Shown: piece after piece, positions 44,776 to 52,415 of the stretch
Layout of the letters: each line of letters begins with the position of its first letter
How positions within the stretch are numbered: position 1 is the first letter of the stretch
DNA from: Pigmentiphaga humi
GTDB lineage: Bacteria > Pseudomonadota > Gammaproteobacteria > Burkholderiales > Burkholderiaceae_B
Direction: 5' to 3'
DNA: 64,000 bases
Assembly (NCBI RefSeq): GCF_900606115.1
Contig: NZ_UWPJ01000012.1
Location: forward strand, 62,001-126,000
Notes under the pieces: generated by a model
Told to the model about the DNA's origin: nothing
Database searches by the model: none
The model's input: only the letters and a program-made list of their open reading frames with translations
Position numbers and translations under genes: made by a program

Positions 44776-46452
44776 ATGAGCACCACCGTCAGCAGTACTG
44801 GGGCACCGGCGCCAGCGTCGCGCCCCATGACCAAAGAAGAGCGACGCGTGATCTTTGCCTCGTCGCTTGGTACGGTTTTCGAGTGGTACGACTTCTATCT
44901 GTACGGATCCCTCGCCGCCATCATCGCGCGGCAGTTCTTCTCGGGGGTCAACGAGACCGCCGCCTTCATCTTCGCCCTGCTCGCCTTCGCCGCCGGTTTC
45001 GCCGTCCGGCCCTTCGGCGCCCTCGTGTTCGGCCGCCTGGGGGACATGGTCGGACGCAAGTACACCTTCCTCATCACCATCCTGATCATGGGCCTGTCCA
45101 CGTTCATCGTGGGTATCCTGCCCTCGTACGCATCGATAGGCATGGCCGCTCCCGTCATCCTCATCATCCTGCGGCTGGCCCAGGGCCTGGCGCTGGGCGG
45201 CGAATACGGCGGCGCCGCCACCTACGTGGCCGAGCATGCCCCGCACGGCAGGCGCGGCGCCTACACCAGCTGGATCCAGACGACCGCGACCCTGGGCCTG
45301 TTCCTGTCGCTGCTGGTGATCCTCGGCGTGCGCACCGCCACCGGCGAGGAAGCCTTCGCGGCATGGGCATGGCGCGTGCCGTTCCTGGTCTCCATCCTGC
45401 TGCTGGCGATCTCGGTGTGGATCCGGCTCAAGCTGAACGAGTCGCCCGCTTTCCAGCGCATGAAGGCCGAGGGCAAGGAATCCAAGGCGCCGCTGACCGA
45501 ATCCTTCGGGCGCTGGAGCAACCTGAAGGTGGTGCTGCTGGCGCTGCTCGGCCTGACCGCCGGCCAGGCCGTGGTCTGGTATACGGGTCAGTTCTATTCG
45601 CTGTTCTTCCTGACCCAGACCCTCAAGGTCGATGCGTTCACGGCCAACATCCTGATCGCGCTGGCCCTGCTGATCGGCACGCCGTTCTTCGTGATCTTCG
45701 GCACGCTGTCCGACCGTATCGGCCGCAAACCCATCATCATGGCCGGATGCCTGATCGCCGCGCTGGCGTATTTCCCGCTGTTCAAGGCCATTACCCACTA
45801 CGCCAACCCGGCCCTGGAAGCCGCCCAGGCCAACGCGCCGGTGGTGGTGGTGGCCGATCCCAAGAGCTGCTCGTTCCAGTTCAACCCGGTGGGCACCGCC
45901 AAGTTCGTCAGCTCATGCGACCAGGCCAAATCCTTCCTGGCGTCGAATTCGGTCAATTACAGCAACGAAACCGCTCCCGCCGGTTCCGTAGCCAAGATCA
46001 AGATCGGCGACACCACGGTGGATTCCTTCGAGGGCGCCGGCCTGTCGACGGCCGAAATGAAGACCCGCAGCGACGAACTCAAGGCCCGCCTGACCTCGGA
46101 GATCCGCAACCACGGCTACCCGGCCAAGGCCGACCCGGCGCAGATCAACCACGTCATGCTGGTCGTGCTGCTGACGCTGCTGGTGATTCTGGTAACCATG
46201 GTCTACGGTCCGATCGCGGCCATGCTGGTGGAGATGTTCCCGACGCGCATCCGCTATACCTCGATGAGCCTGCCTTATCACATAGGCAACGGCTGGTTCG
46301 GTGGCTTCCTGCCCACAACGGCCTTTGCTATCGTGGCAGCAACTGGTAACATTTATAACGGCTTGTGGTATCCGATCGCCATTGCGGTAATGAGCCTGGT
46401 GGTCGGCACGCTGTTCATCAAGGAGACCAAGGACAACCGGCTGGAAGACTGA
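44776..46452 (+). CDS. MFS transporter, metabolite:H+ symporter (MHS) family, with extra soluble insert
   Basis: The protein has 558 residues. The signature ASSLGTVFEWYDFYLYGSLA opens the first span, and GRLGDMVGRKYTF and DRIGRKPIIMAG are the loop motifs of MHS transporters. Typical members have about 430-450 residues. Here a hydrophilic segment near residues 340-455, with two cysteines (KSCSFQF, SSCDQAK), is inserted before the last group of spans. It should move an organic acid with protons. The ATG at 44776 is chosen for the M-TKEERR family start. Confidence 0.87.
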   Translation: MSTTVSSTGAPAPASRPMTKEERRVIFASSLGTVFEWYDFYLYGSLAAIIARQFFSGVNETAAFIFALLAFAAGFAVRPFGALVFGRLGDMVGRKYTFLITILIMGLSTFIVGILPSYASIGMAAPVILIILRLAQGLALGGEYGGAATYVAEHAPHGRRGAYTSWIQTTATLGLFLSLLVILGVRTATGEEAFAAWAWRVPFLVSILLLAISVWIRLKLNESPAFQRMKAEGKESKAPLTESFGRWSNLKVVLLALLGLTAGQAVVWYTGQFYSLFFLTQTLKVDAFTANILIALALLIGTPFFVIFGTLSDRIGRKPIIMAGCLIAALAYFPLFKAITHYANPALEAAQANAPVVVVADPKSCSFQFNPVGTAKFVSSCDQAKSFLASNSVNYSNETAPAGSVAKIKIGDTTVDSFEGAGLSTAEMKTRSDELKARLTSEIRNHGYPAKADPAQINHVMLVVLLTLLVILVTMVYGPIAAMLVEMFPTRIRYTSMSLPYHIGNGWFGGFLPTTAFAIVAATGNIYNGLWYPIAIAVMSLVVGTLFIKETKDNRLED

Positions 46453-46476
46453 TTCCCGGCCGTCCGTTCGCCAGCA

Positions 46477-46510
46477 CTGCTGCCTGCCTACAACAGTAGG
46501 CGGGCAGCAG
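46477..46510 (+). terminator. Terminator hairpin after the MHS transporter gene
   Basis: A 15-pair stem (CTGCTGCCTGCCTAC with GTAGGCGGGCAGCAG, one G-T pair) and loop AACA lie 25 bases past the stop. Only a weak pyrimidine run (CCTTTCTCTCC) follows, so it may also act as a processing site before the ABC operon. Confidence 0.6.
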
Positions 46511-46607
46511 CGCCTAAAACCTTTCTCTCCGAGAGGGATTTCGCGTTAGCGTAACGCCGCATCCTCCGGGCCTCGCCGGCCTTTCCCGTCCATCGGAGAA
46601 CCACGCC

Positions 46608-47360
46608 ATGCCGGCGACCGAGTCCACCGCTCCCTGGCGCATTTCCGGGGGAGAACCCAGCATCATCGCCGAATCTCTCGGCAAATCCTTTCTGACCGGT
46701 AATGTGCGCGAACGTATCCTGCGCAATTTGTCGGTTAGCATCATTCCAGGCGAGTTGACGCTGATTTCCGGCCCGTCGGGCTGCGGCAAAAGTACCCTGC
46801 TCGCCATCCTCAGCGGCATGCTGCGTCCCGACGAAGGCCGTGTCCGCGTACTCGGACAGGATCTGGGGCAACTGCGGCTCCAGGAACTCGAACGGTTCCG
46901 GCTCATGCATACGGGCTTCGTATTCCAAGGCTTCAATTTGTTTCCGGCGCTTACCGCGCAGGAACAGGTCATGTTGCCTTTACGCTACATCGGCATGCCT
47001 GCCCGGGAAGCCGACCAGCATGCCTGGTCCGCCCTGGAAGAAGTGGGCATGGCCGGCCGCGCCGGCATGCGCCCGGCCAGCCTGTCGGGCGGCGAGCAGC
47101 AGCGCGTGGCGATCGCCCGCGCGCTCGCCAAGCAGCCGGACCTGCTGTTCGCCGACGAGCCCACCAGCGCGCTGGACGCCGGCAACGGCATGAAAGTCAT
47201 CGACATCCTGCATCGCATCGCACACCGCCACGGCGCCACGGTGTTGTGCGTCAGCCACGATCCGCGCCTGATCGGCCATGCGGATCGCATTTTGACCATG
47301 GAAGACGGGAACATCCTCGACGATCGCCGCGTGGACGTGCCCGTTGCCGTTTATTCATAG
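46608..47360 (+). CDS. ABC transporter ATP-binding protein (LolD/MacB/DevA type)
   Basis: The protein has 250 residues. Walker A GPSGCGKST is near residue 55, Q-loop FVFQGFNLFP, signature LSGGEQQR near residue 160, Walker B LLFADEPTSALD and the H-loop VSHD are all intact. This NBD type works with MacB/FtsX-like permeases that move lipids, peptides or lipoproteins out of the inner membrane. A periplasmic adaptor gene follows by 19 bases. No permease gene lies in the operon or elsewhere in the window. Confidence 0.88.
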   Translation: MPATESTAPWRISGGEPSIIAESLGKSFLTGNVRERILRNLSVSIIPGELTLISGPSGCGKSTLLAILSGMLRPDEGRVRVLGQDLGQLRLQELERFRLMHTGFVFQGFNLFPALTAQEQVMLPLRYIGMPAREADQHAWSALEEVGMAGRAGMRPASLSGGEQQRVAIARALAKQPDLLFADEPTSALDAGNGMKVIDILHRIAHRHGATVLCVSHDPRLIGHADRILTMEDGNILDDRRVDVPVAVYS

Positions 47361-47379
47361 ATAGGAGCGCCCGGACCTC

Positions 47380-48288
47380 GTGCTTTTCCGTGCCCACTTT
47401 TTCCGCCTCACGGCCTTCGCCATGCTTGCCGGCAGCACGCTGCTCGCGGGGTGTTCGCGGCCGGCCGACCCGCAGGCCGAGTCCGGCGCGGCCGACCAGC
47501 CGGCCTACGCCGCGGTGGCCCGCGGCCGGGTCGACGTCGAAGGCGGGCTGATCCGCGTCGGCGCGGCCGTGGACGGTACGATCGCGCAGGTGGCCGTACG
47601 CGATGGCGACAAGGTCCGCAAAGGCCAGCCGCTGATCGACCTGGACCCCGCCGCAGCCCGGCTCGCGGTCGATGCCGCCCAGGCCGAACTGCGCCAGTTG
47701 CAGGCCCAGGAACGGGTGCAGCGCGGCCGCATTGCCGGCCTGAAGCAGCAGGCCCAGCGCCTGGCCGAAGCTGCTGCCGGCGGCGCCGTGACCGGCCAGT
47801 CGGCCGACGACGCCCGGCATGCCGCGGTCCAGGCCGAGGCGGAAGCGGCCGCGGCCCTGGCCGCAGTCGAGGTCGCGCGCCAGAAGGTGCTCGCCGCGCA
47901 ATGGACGCTCGAGCGCCAGCAGATACGCGCGCCCGCCGACGGCGAAATCGTCGGCCTGAAAGTACAACTGGGCAACACCGTCACCACGCAGACCGAACTG
48001 CTGCAATTGCTGCCGCGCCGGCCGCTGCTGGTGCGCGCCGACGTCAACGAAGCCTACGTGGCCGCGCTCAAGCCCGGCATGCAGGCCGAGATCGTTTCCG
48101 AGGCTTCGCCGGAAGCCCCCCCCACCGCCGCCCGCCTCGAACGCATAGGCAGCGTCTACCAGGCCATGCCGCCCGGCGACGATCCGCAAGACCGGGTCAG
48201 CCGCCGTGGCGTCGAGTCCCTGCTGTCCATCGCCCATCCCGAGAAACTGCGCGTCGGCCAGCGCGTGCTCGTCCGCTTTCTTCCTTGA
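47380..48288 (+). CDS. HlyD/MFP-family periplasmic adaptor lipoprotein
   Basis: The protein has 302 residues from a GTG start. The lipoprotein signal ends in LLAGCSRP. A biotinyl-lipoyl-like half (GAAVDGTIAQVAVRDGDKVRKGQPL), a helical hairpin (AQAELRQLQAQERVQRGRIAG onwards) and the closing lipoyl half (IRAPADGEIVGLKVQLGNTV) follow, as in DevB/MacA-type adaptors. It would link an inner-membrane exporter to an outer-membrane channel. It lies between the ATPase gene and the phosphatase gene. Confidence 0.87.
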   Translation: MLFRAHFFRLTAFAMLAGSTLLAGCSRPADPQAESGAADQPAYAAVARGRVDVEGGLIRVGAAVDGTIAQVAVRDGDKVRKGQPLIDLDPAAARLAVDAAQAELRQLQAQERVQRGRIAGLKQQAQRLAEAAAGGAVTGQSADDARHAAVQAEAEAAAALAAVEVARQKVLAAQWTLERQQIRAPADGEIVGLKVQLGNTVTTQTELLQLLPRRPLLVRADVNEAYVAALKPGMQAEIVSEASPEAPPTAARLERIGSVYQAMPPGDDPQDRVSRRGVESLLSIAHPEKLRVGQRVLVRFLP

Positions 48289-48298
48289 AGGCTTTTTT

Positions 48299-49054
48299 AT
48301 GTTGATCGACCTCCACTCCGCCAAAGGGCTCGCCGAATCCGAATGGATCGTGCTGTGCGACTTCGACGGCACCATTTCCACACGCGACGTCACCGACACC
48401 CTGTTGGACCGCTTCGGCAAGCCTGGCTGGCAAGCGCTCGAAGAGGCCTGGGAACGCGGCGAGATCGGCTCGCGCACCTGCATGGCCGAACAGATCGCGC
48501 TGATCGACGCCAGCAAGGAAGAACTGGAAGAACTGGTCGACAGCATAGAAATCGATCCGGCGTTTCCGGATTTCGTCCGGCAGGCGCGCGCGCTGGGTGT
48601 GCCGGTGCACGTGGTCAGCGACGGCCTGGCCGCGGTCATCACCCGCGTCCTCGGACGCCATGGACTGGCCGATCTGCCGGTCGTGGCCAACCGCATCAAG
48701 CAGGTCGGTCCGCGCAGTTGGAAGCTGGACTTCCCGTACGCCGATGCCGCCTGCAGCAAGGCCAGCGGCACGTGCAAGTGCTCGTATGGCGCCGACGTGC
48801 GGCAATCGCGCTCGCGCATCCTCTACGTCGGCGACGGCGCCTCCGACTTCTGCGTGGCCGGCACCGTCGATTTCGTGCTGGCCAAGCACCGGCTGATCGA
48901 CTATTGCCGCGACCACGGCCTGGTCCACATTCCGATTGCCGGCTTCAGCGAGGCCCGCAATGCGCTCGAATTCATCCTGGGTGGCCAACTGCACGCGATC
49001 GCGCAGCCGCCGCGCGAGTTCGGCGTTCCTCCCGCTGCAGCAGGCAGGGCCTGA
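48299..49054 (+). CDS. HAD-superfamily (MtnX / HAD-IB type) phosphatase
   Basis: The protein has 251 residues from the ATG at 48299. CDFDGTISTRD near residue 20 holds the nucleophile Asp, VHVVSDGLAAVI is motif II and ILYVGDGASDFC is motif IV. A GTCKC cluster matches MtnX-like phosphatases, which act on small phosphomonoesters. It lies 10 bases after the adaptor gene. In this operon the substrate might be a lipid or sugar phosphate; a methionine-salvage role is unlikely without other mtn genes nearby. Confidence 0.83.
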   Translation: MLIDLHSAKGLAESEWIVLCDFDGTISTRDVTDTLLDRFGKPGWQALEEAWERGEIGSRTCMAEQIALIDASKEELEELVDSIEIDPAFPDFVRQARALGVPVHVVSDGLAAVITRVLGRHGLADLPVVANRIKQVGPRSWKLDFPYADAACSKASGTCKCSYGADVRQSRSRILYVGDGASDFCVAGTVDFVLAKHRLIDYCRDHGLVHIPIAGFSEARNALEFILGGQLHAIAQPPREFGVPPAAAGRA

Positions 49055-49083
49055 ACGCGCAGGACCTAGTTCGAACGGTTTTC

Positions 49084-49950
49084 ATGATTACATCTGCGGA
49101 TTTCTACTTCGAAGGCGGCCGCTCGGGCGTGCTGCTCATACATGGATTGACCGGTACGCCGAACGAGATGCGTACCGTTGCCAAGGGCCTGCACCGCGCG
49201 GGCTACACCGTTTACGGGATGCAGCTCGCCGGGCATTGCGGGGACGTCGACGACCTCGTCCGGACCCGCTGGCAGGATTGGTACGCCAGTGTCGAGCAGG
49301 CCCTCGACAAGCTCGGCCGCGAAGTCGACCACTGCTTCGTGGCGGGCCTGTCCATGGGCGCGGTGCTGGCGCTCAAGGCCGCCGCCGACCACCCCGACAA
49401 AGTGGCCGGCGTAGGCGTCTATGGCGCGACCTTCCGCTACGACGGCTGGAACATCCCCTGGTATTGGCGCCTGTCGTTCCTGCTGCCCTGGTTCAAGCGC
49501 CTGAACATCTTCCAGGACAAGGTGTTCGACGAAGAGCCGCCCTACGGCCTCAAGGACGAGCGCCTGCGCGCCGCCGTCTCGTCCAGCATGCTCGGCGGCG
49601 ACAGCGCCGACGCCGGGCTGCCGGGCAATCCCTTCCCTGCCCTGGCCGAGCTGATCCAGCTCTCGGCCGTCGTGCGCAAGCAGCTGCCCCAGGTGCGCTG
49701 CCCCTGCCTGGTGATGCATGCCGCCCATGACGACATGGCCAGCGTGGGCAACGCCGAACTGGTAGTGCAGCGCGTGCGCGGTCCCGCCAAGCTGGTGCTG
49801 CTGCACGACAGCTACCACATGATCACGGTGGACCGGGAACGCCGCGAAGTCATCCGCGAGTCGGCCGAGTTCTTCGACGCCGTGGCGGCGCAGCGCAAGG
49901 CGCTCGCCACCCCCGGCTCGGCAGACGCGACGCTGGCGATGGCGCGATGA
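49084..49950 (+). CDS. Alpha/beta hydrolase (carboxylesterase / monoacylglycerol-lipase-like)
   Basis: The protein has 288 residues from the ATG at 49084. GVLLIHGLTGTPNEMRTVAKGL is the oxyanion segment, nucleophile Ser is in VAGLSMGAVLAL near residue 90, Asp in MHAAHDDMASVGN and His in LLHDSYHMITVD. The pattern matches Est30-type esterases with a small cap (PWYWRLSFLLPWFKRL). It overlaps the next gene by four bases (ATGA). An acyl-ester or lipid substrate is likely. Confidence 0.85.
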   Translation: MITSADFYFEGGRSGVLLIHGLTGTPNEMRTVAKGLHRAGYTVYGMQLAGHCGDVDDLVRTRWQDWYASVEQALDKLGREVDHCFVAGLSMGAVLALKAAADHPDKVAGVGVYGATFRYDGWNIPWYWRLSFLLPWFKRLNIFQDKVFDEEPPYGLKDERLRAAVSSSMLGGDSADAGLPGNPFPALAELIQLSAVVRKQLPQVRCPCLVMHAAHDDMASVGNAELVVQRVRGPAKLVLLHDSYHMITVDRERREVIRESAEFFDAVAAQRKALATPGSADATLAMAR

Positions 49951-50303
49951 CGCCGCTCGTCGCGCTGCTCTGGACGCTCAACGTCCTGGTGGACACCGGC
50001 GGCCAGCTCGCCTTCAAGGCTGCCGCCAGCCATCCCGCCGGCGGCAGCGGCCTGCAGTACTGGCGGCAACTGGCCGCGCGGCCCTGGATCTGGATAGGCA
50101 TAGGCTGCTATATCCTGGAATTCGTAGTCTGGCTAGCGTTCCTGTCGCTGGTGCCGCTGTCCGAAGGCGTGCTGCTCGGCTCCATCAACATCGTCGCCAT
50201 CATGATCGCCGGCCGTTTCCTGTTCAACGAACGCCTGACGCCGCTGCGCGTGGCCGGCATCGCCCTGATCGCCGCCGGCGTCGCCGTGGTGGGAATCCCC
50301 TGA
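49947..50303 (+). CDS. Small EamA/EmrE-like four-span membrane protein (first of a pair)
   Basis: The protein has 118 residues with four membrane segments. LSLVPLSEGVLLGSINIVAIMIAGRFLFNERLTPLRVAGIALIAAGVAVV (positions about 65-116) is the EamA/SMR helix-3/4 pattern. Its start overlaps the hydrolase stop by four bases and its stop overlaps the next gene's ATG by one base. Together with that gene it forms a paired small transporter, like ArnE/ArnF, which flips undecaprenyl-linked aminoarabinose. Confidence 0.8.
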   Translation: MTPLVALLWTLNVLVDTGGQLAFKAAASHPAGGSGLQYWRQLAARPWIWIGIGCYILEFVVWLAFLSLVPLSEGVLLGSINIVAIMIAGRFLFNERLTPLRVAGIALIAAGVAVVGIP

Positions 50304-50701
50304 TGGGCCGCTTCTACCTGATAGGCTTCGGCCTGCTGATGGCCTTCGATACGCTCGCGCAGGTCAGCTTCAAGCTTGCCGCCAACCACGCGATGCCGCT
50401 GGCCGCCGATCTCGACTGGCTGCTGCGGGTATTCGGCCAGCCCTGGATATATGGCGCCTTCGTCGGCTATGTAGGCGCCTTCTTCACCTGGATGGCCTTG
50501 CTCAAGCGCGCGCCGATCGGCCCGGCATTCGCCGCCTCGCACCTGGAAGTCGTAACCGTCATGCTGGCATCGGTATGGCTGTTCGACGAGCATATCGGCA
50601 CCCACCAGACCGTGGGGGCCGTGCTGATCCTGGCCGGCATCGTCTGCCTGGCCTTCGGCGAGGCGCGCGAAGCCCCCGCCGACGCCGGCCATGGCGCCTG
50701 A
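50303..50701 (+). CDS. Small EamA/EmrE-like four-span membrane protein (second of a pair)
   Basis: The protein has 132 residues with four spans. ALLKRAPIGPAFAASHLEVVTVMLASVWLFDEHIGTHQTVGAVLILAGIVCL (about residues 70-120) shows the same helix-3/4 pattern as its neighbour. The pair is diverged in sequence, consistent with a heterodimer of fixed opposite topology. The gene overlaps the previous one by one base and the next by 11 bases. Confidence 0.8.
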   Translation: MGRFYLIGFGLLMAFDTLAQVSFKLAANHAMPLAADLDWLLRVFGQPWIYGAFVGYVGAFFTWMALLKRAPIGPAFAASHLEVVTVMLASVWLFDEHIGTHQTVGAVLILAGIVCLAFGEAREAPADAGHGA

Positions 50702-51908
50702 GCCCGGCGCCGTCGAGATCCCGCCCACCGCCGGGCTGCCGCTGCGTGCCGGCGACCTGCTGCCGGCAGGGCCGGCCGACCTGGAAACCTTCGTGGCGCG
50801 CTGGCTGGGCGTCGACGCGCTGCAGCTCGAATGCTCCGGCACCGCCAGCCTCGTCGTCGCCCTGACGGCGCTGGCCGGCGCCAGCGCCCGCAAAACCGTG
50901 GTGCTGCCGGCTTATACCTGCCCACTGGTGGCGCTGGCCGTGCACCGCTGCGGGCTGCGCATCCGCCTGTGCGACCTCGCGCCGGGGCACTTCGACTTCG
51001 ACCGGGATGCGCTGGCCGCCGCCTGCGGTGCCGACACGCTCGCCATCGTCGTCACTCACCTGGCCGGCCGCGTGGCCGACCTCGACACGGCGCTGGACTG
51101 CGCCGCCTCCTGCGGCGCGGCGGTGATCGAAGATGCGGCGCAGTCGCTGGGCGCGCGCCGCCATGGCCGCAGCGTGGGCCTGGAGGGCGATGCCGGATTC
51201 TTCAGCCTCGCGGCAGGCAAGGGCTTGAGCATTTTCGAAGGCGGCTTGCTGCTGGCGCGCGACCCGGCGATGCGAGCGGCGCTGCAGACCGGCAGTGCGC
51301 GCCTGGTGCCCGCCGACTGGCGCTGGGAGCTGCGGCGCAGCGTGGAGCTGCTGGGCTATGCGGCGCTGTACGGCCCGCGCGGGATGCGCCTGGCCTACGG
51401 CAATCCGCAGCGCGCGGCGCTGCGGGCGGGCGACCCGGTGCGCGCGGCCGGCGACGATTTCTCGCTGGCCATTCCCTTGCATCGCGTCGGACCCTGGCGG
51501 CGCGGCGTCGGCGCCCGCGCGGCGCGCCGCCTGCCCGCCTTCGCCGAAGCGGCCACCCGGCGCGCGCTGCAGCGCCTGCCGCGGCTCCAGTCCCTGCCCG
51601 GCGTCCAGGTGCTGCACGACCGGCGCCCCGATGAACAGGGCGTATGGCCCTTCTTCATGCTGGTGCTGCCCGACGCCGCGCGCCGCGACCGCGTGCTGGC
51701 GCAGCTATGGGGCGCCGGCCTGGGCGTGGGGCCGCTGTTCGTCCATACGCTGCCGGACTACGACTACCTGCGCGCCATCGTGCCCGCGGCCGACGTGCCC
51801 CGGGCCCGCGATTTCGCCGCCCGCTCGCTCTCCATCAGCAATAGCCATTGGCTGGACGACGGCCGCTTCGACGCGCTGACGGCGCGCCTGGCCAAGCTCT
51901 TGTCCTGA
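50691..51908 (+). CDS. DegT/DnrJ/EryC1/StrS-family PLP aminotransferase
   Basis: The protein has 405 residues. LECSGTASLVVALTAL (cofactor phosphate), VVLPAYTCPLVALAVHRCGL, VIEDAAQSLGARRHG (pyridine-binding Asp) and Lys177 in FSLAAGKGLSIFEGG (Schiff base) are present. This family makes amino sugars for surface glycans and lipids, for example ArnB. Here it ends an operon with a paired small-transporter module, an esterase and a phosphatase. The sugar substrate is unknown and the Lys motif is not the commonest version. Confidence 0.82.
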   Translation: MAPEPGAVEIPPTAGLPLRAGDLLPAGPADLETFVARWLGVDALQLECSGTASLVVALTALAGASARKTVVLPAYTCPLVALAVHRCGLRIRLCDLAPGHFDFDRDALAAACGADTLAIVVTHLAGRVADLDTALDCAASCGAAVIEDAAQSLGARRHGRSVGLEGDAGFFSLAAGKGLSIFEGGLLLARDPAMRAALQTGSARLVPADWRWELRRSVELLGYAALYGPRGMRLAYGNPQRAALRAGDPVRAAGDDFSLAIPLHRVGPWRRGVGARAARRLPAFAEAATRRALQRLPRLQSLPGVQVLHDRRPDEQGVWPFFMLVLPDAARRDRVLAQLWGAGLGVGPLFVHTLPDYDYLRAIVPAADVPRARDFAARSLSISNSHWLDDGRFDALTARLAKLLS

Positions 51909-51929
51909 CGGGCCCGGAGGGACCCGGCC

Positions 51930-52415
51930 TTACAGGAACCGGTCCAGCATGCGCCGGCTCGCCCGGTCGAGCTTGTCCAGGTCGCGGATCAGGAAATGGA
52001 TGCCGTGGCCGTCCGAGATCAGCAGCTTGGACTGCGAGATGCGGCGGATGTCCTGCTCGCTCTTGAGCGCCAGCCGGGCCTCGCCGCGGCTGGTCTCGAC
52101 GGTCCAGGCAGTAGGCGTCACGTAACTGTCCACCGACACGATGCGCAAGATCTCCGGCATGAACTCGCGGCGCGCCAGTTCGTCCCTGACCAGGTCGCGC
52201 GCCTGCGGCGGCAGCTCGTCGAGCCGGGAAATCCACGCCACTTCATGGCCGGTAGGGCCGACCAGCGAAATATCCTCGGATTCGGTATCGATGGGGAAAG
52301 CGCGCACCGGCACGACCTCTTCGGCGGGGCCGCCGTCGGCGGGCGTATGGATCAGCCGGCCGAAGGCGTTGCGGCTCAGCATGAAGGGAAAGCCGTTGCT
52401 GGCCGGGATGCTCAT
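51930..52415 (-). CDS. DUF1854 protein (cyanophycin-locus associated)
   Basis: The protein has 161 residues. VVPVRAFPIDTESEDISLVGPTGHEVAWI and TPTAWTVETSRGEARLALKSEQDIRRI are typical of DUF1854 proteins, which are found beside an ABC exporter and cyanophycin synthetase genes in many proteobacteria. No catalytic motif is evident. Its start overlaps the ABC gene's stop by four bases, implying joint function with that transporter. Confidence 0.8.
   Translation of the reverse strand: MSIPASNGFPFMLSRNAFGRLIHTPADGGPAEEVVPVRAFPIDTESEDISLVGPTGHEVAWISRLDELPPQARDLVRDELARREFMPEILRIVSVDSYVTPTAWTVETSRGEARLALKSEQDIRRISQSKLLISDGHGIHFLIRDLDKLDRASRRMLDRFL

Noticed and set aside
46608-48288. Assignment as a complete MacAB or DevBCA exporter
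   Set aside because: No permease gene is present, so naming it as a known complete system would not be supported.
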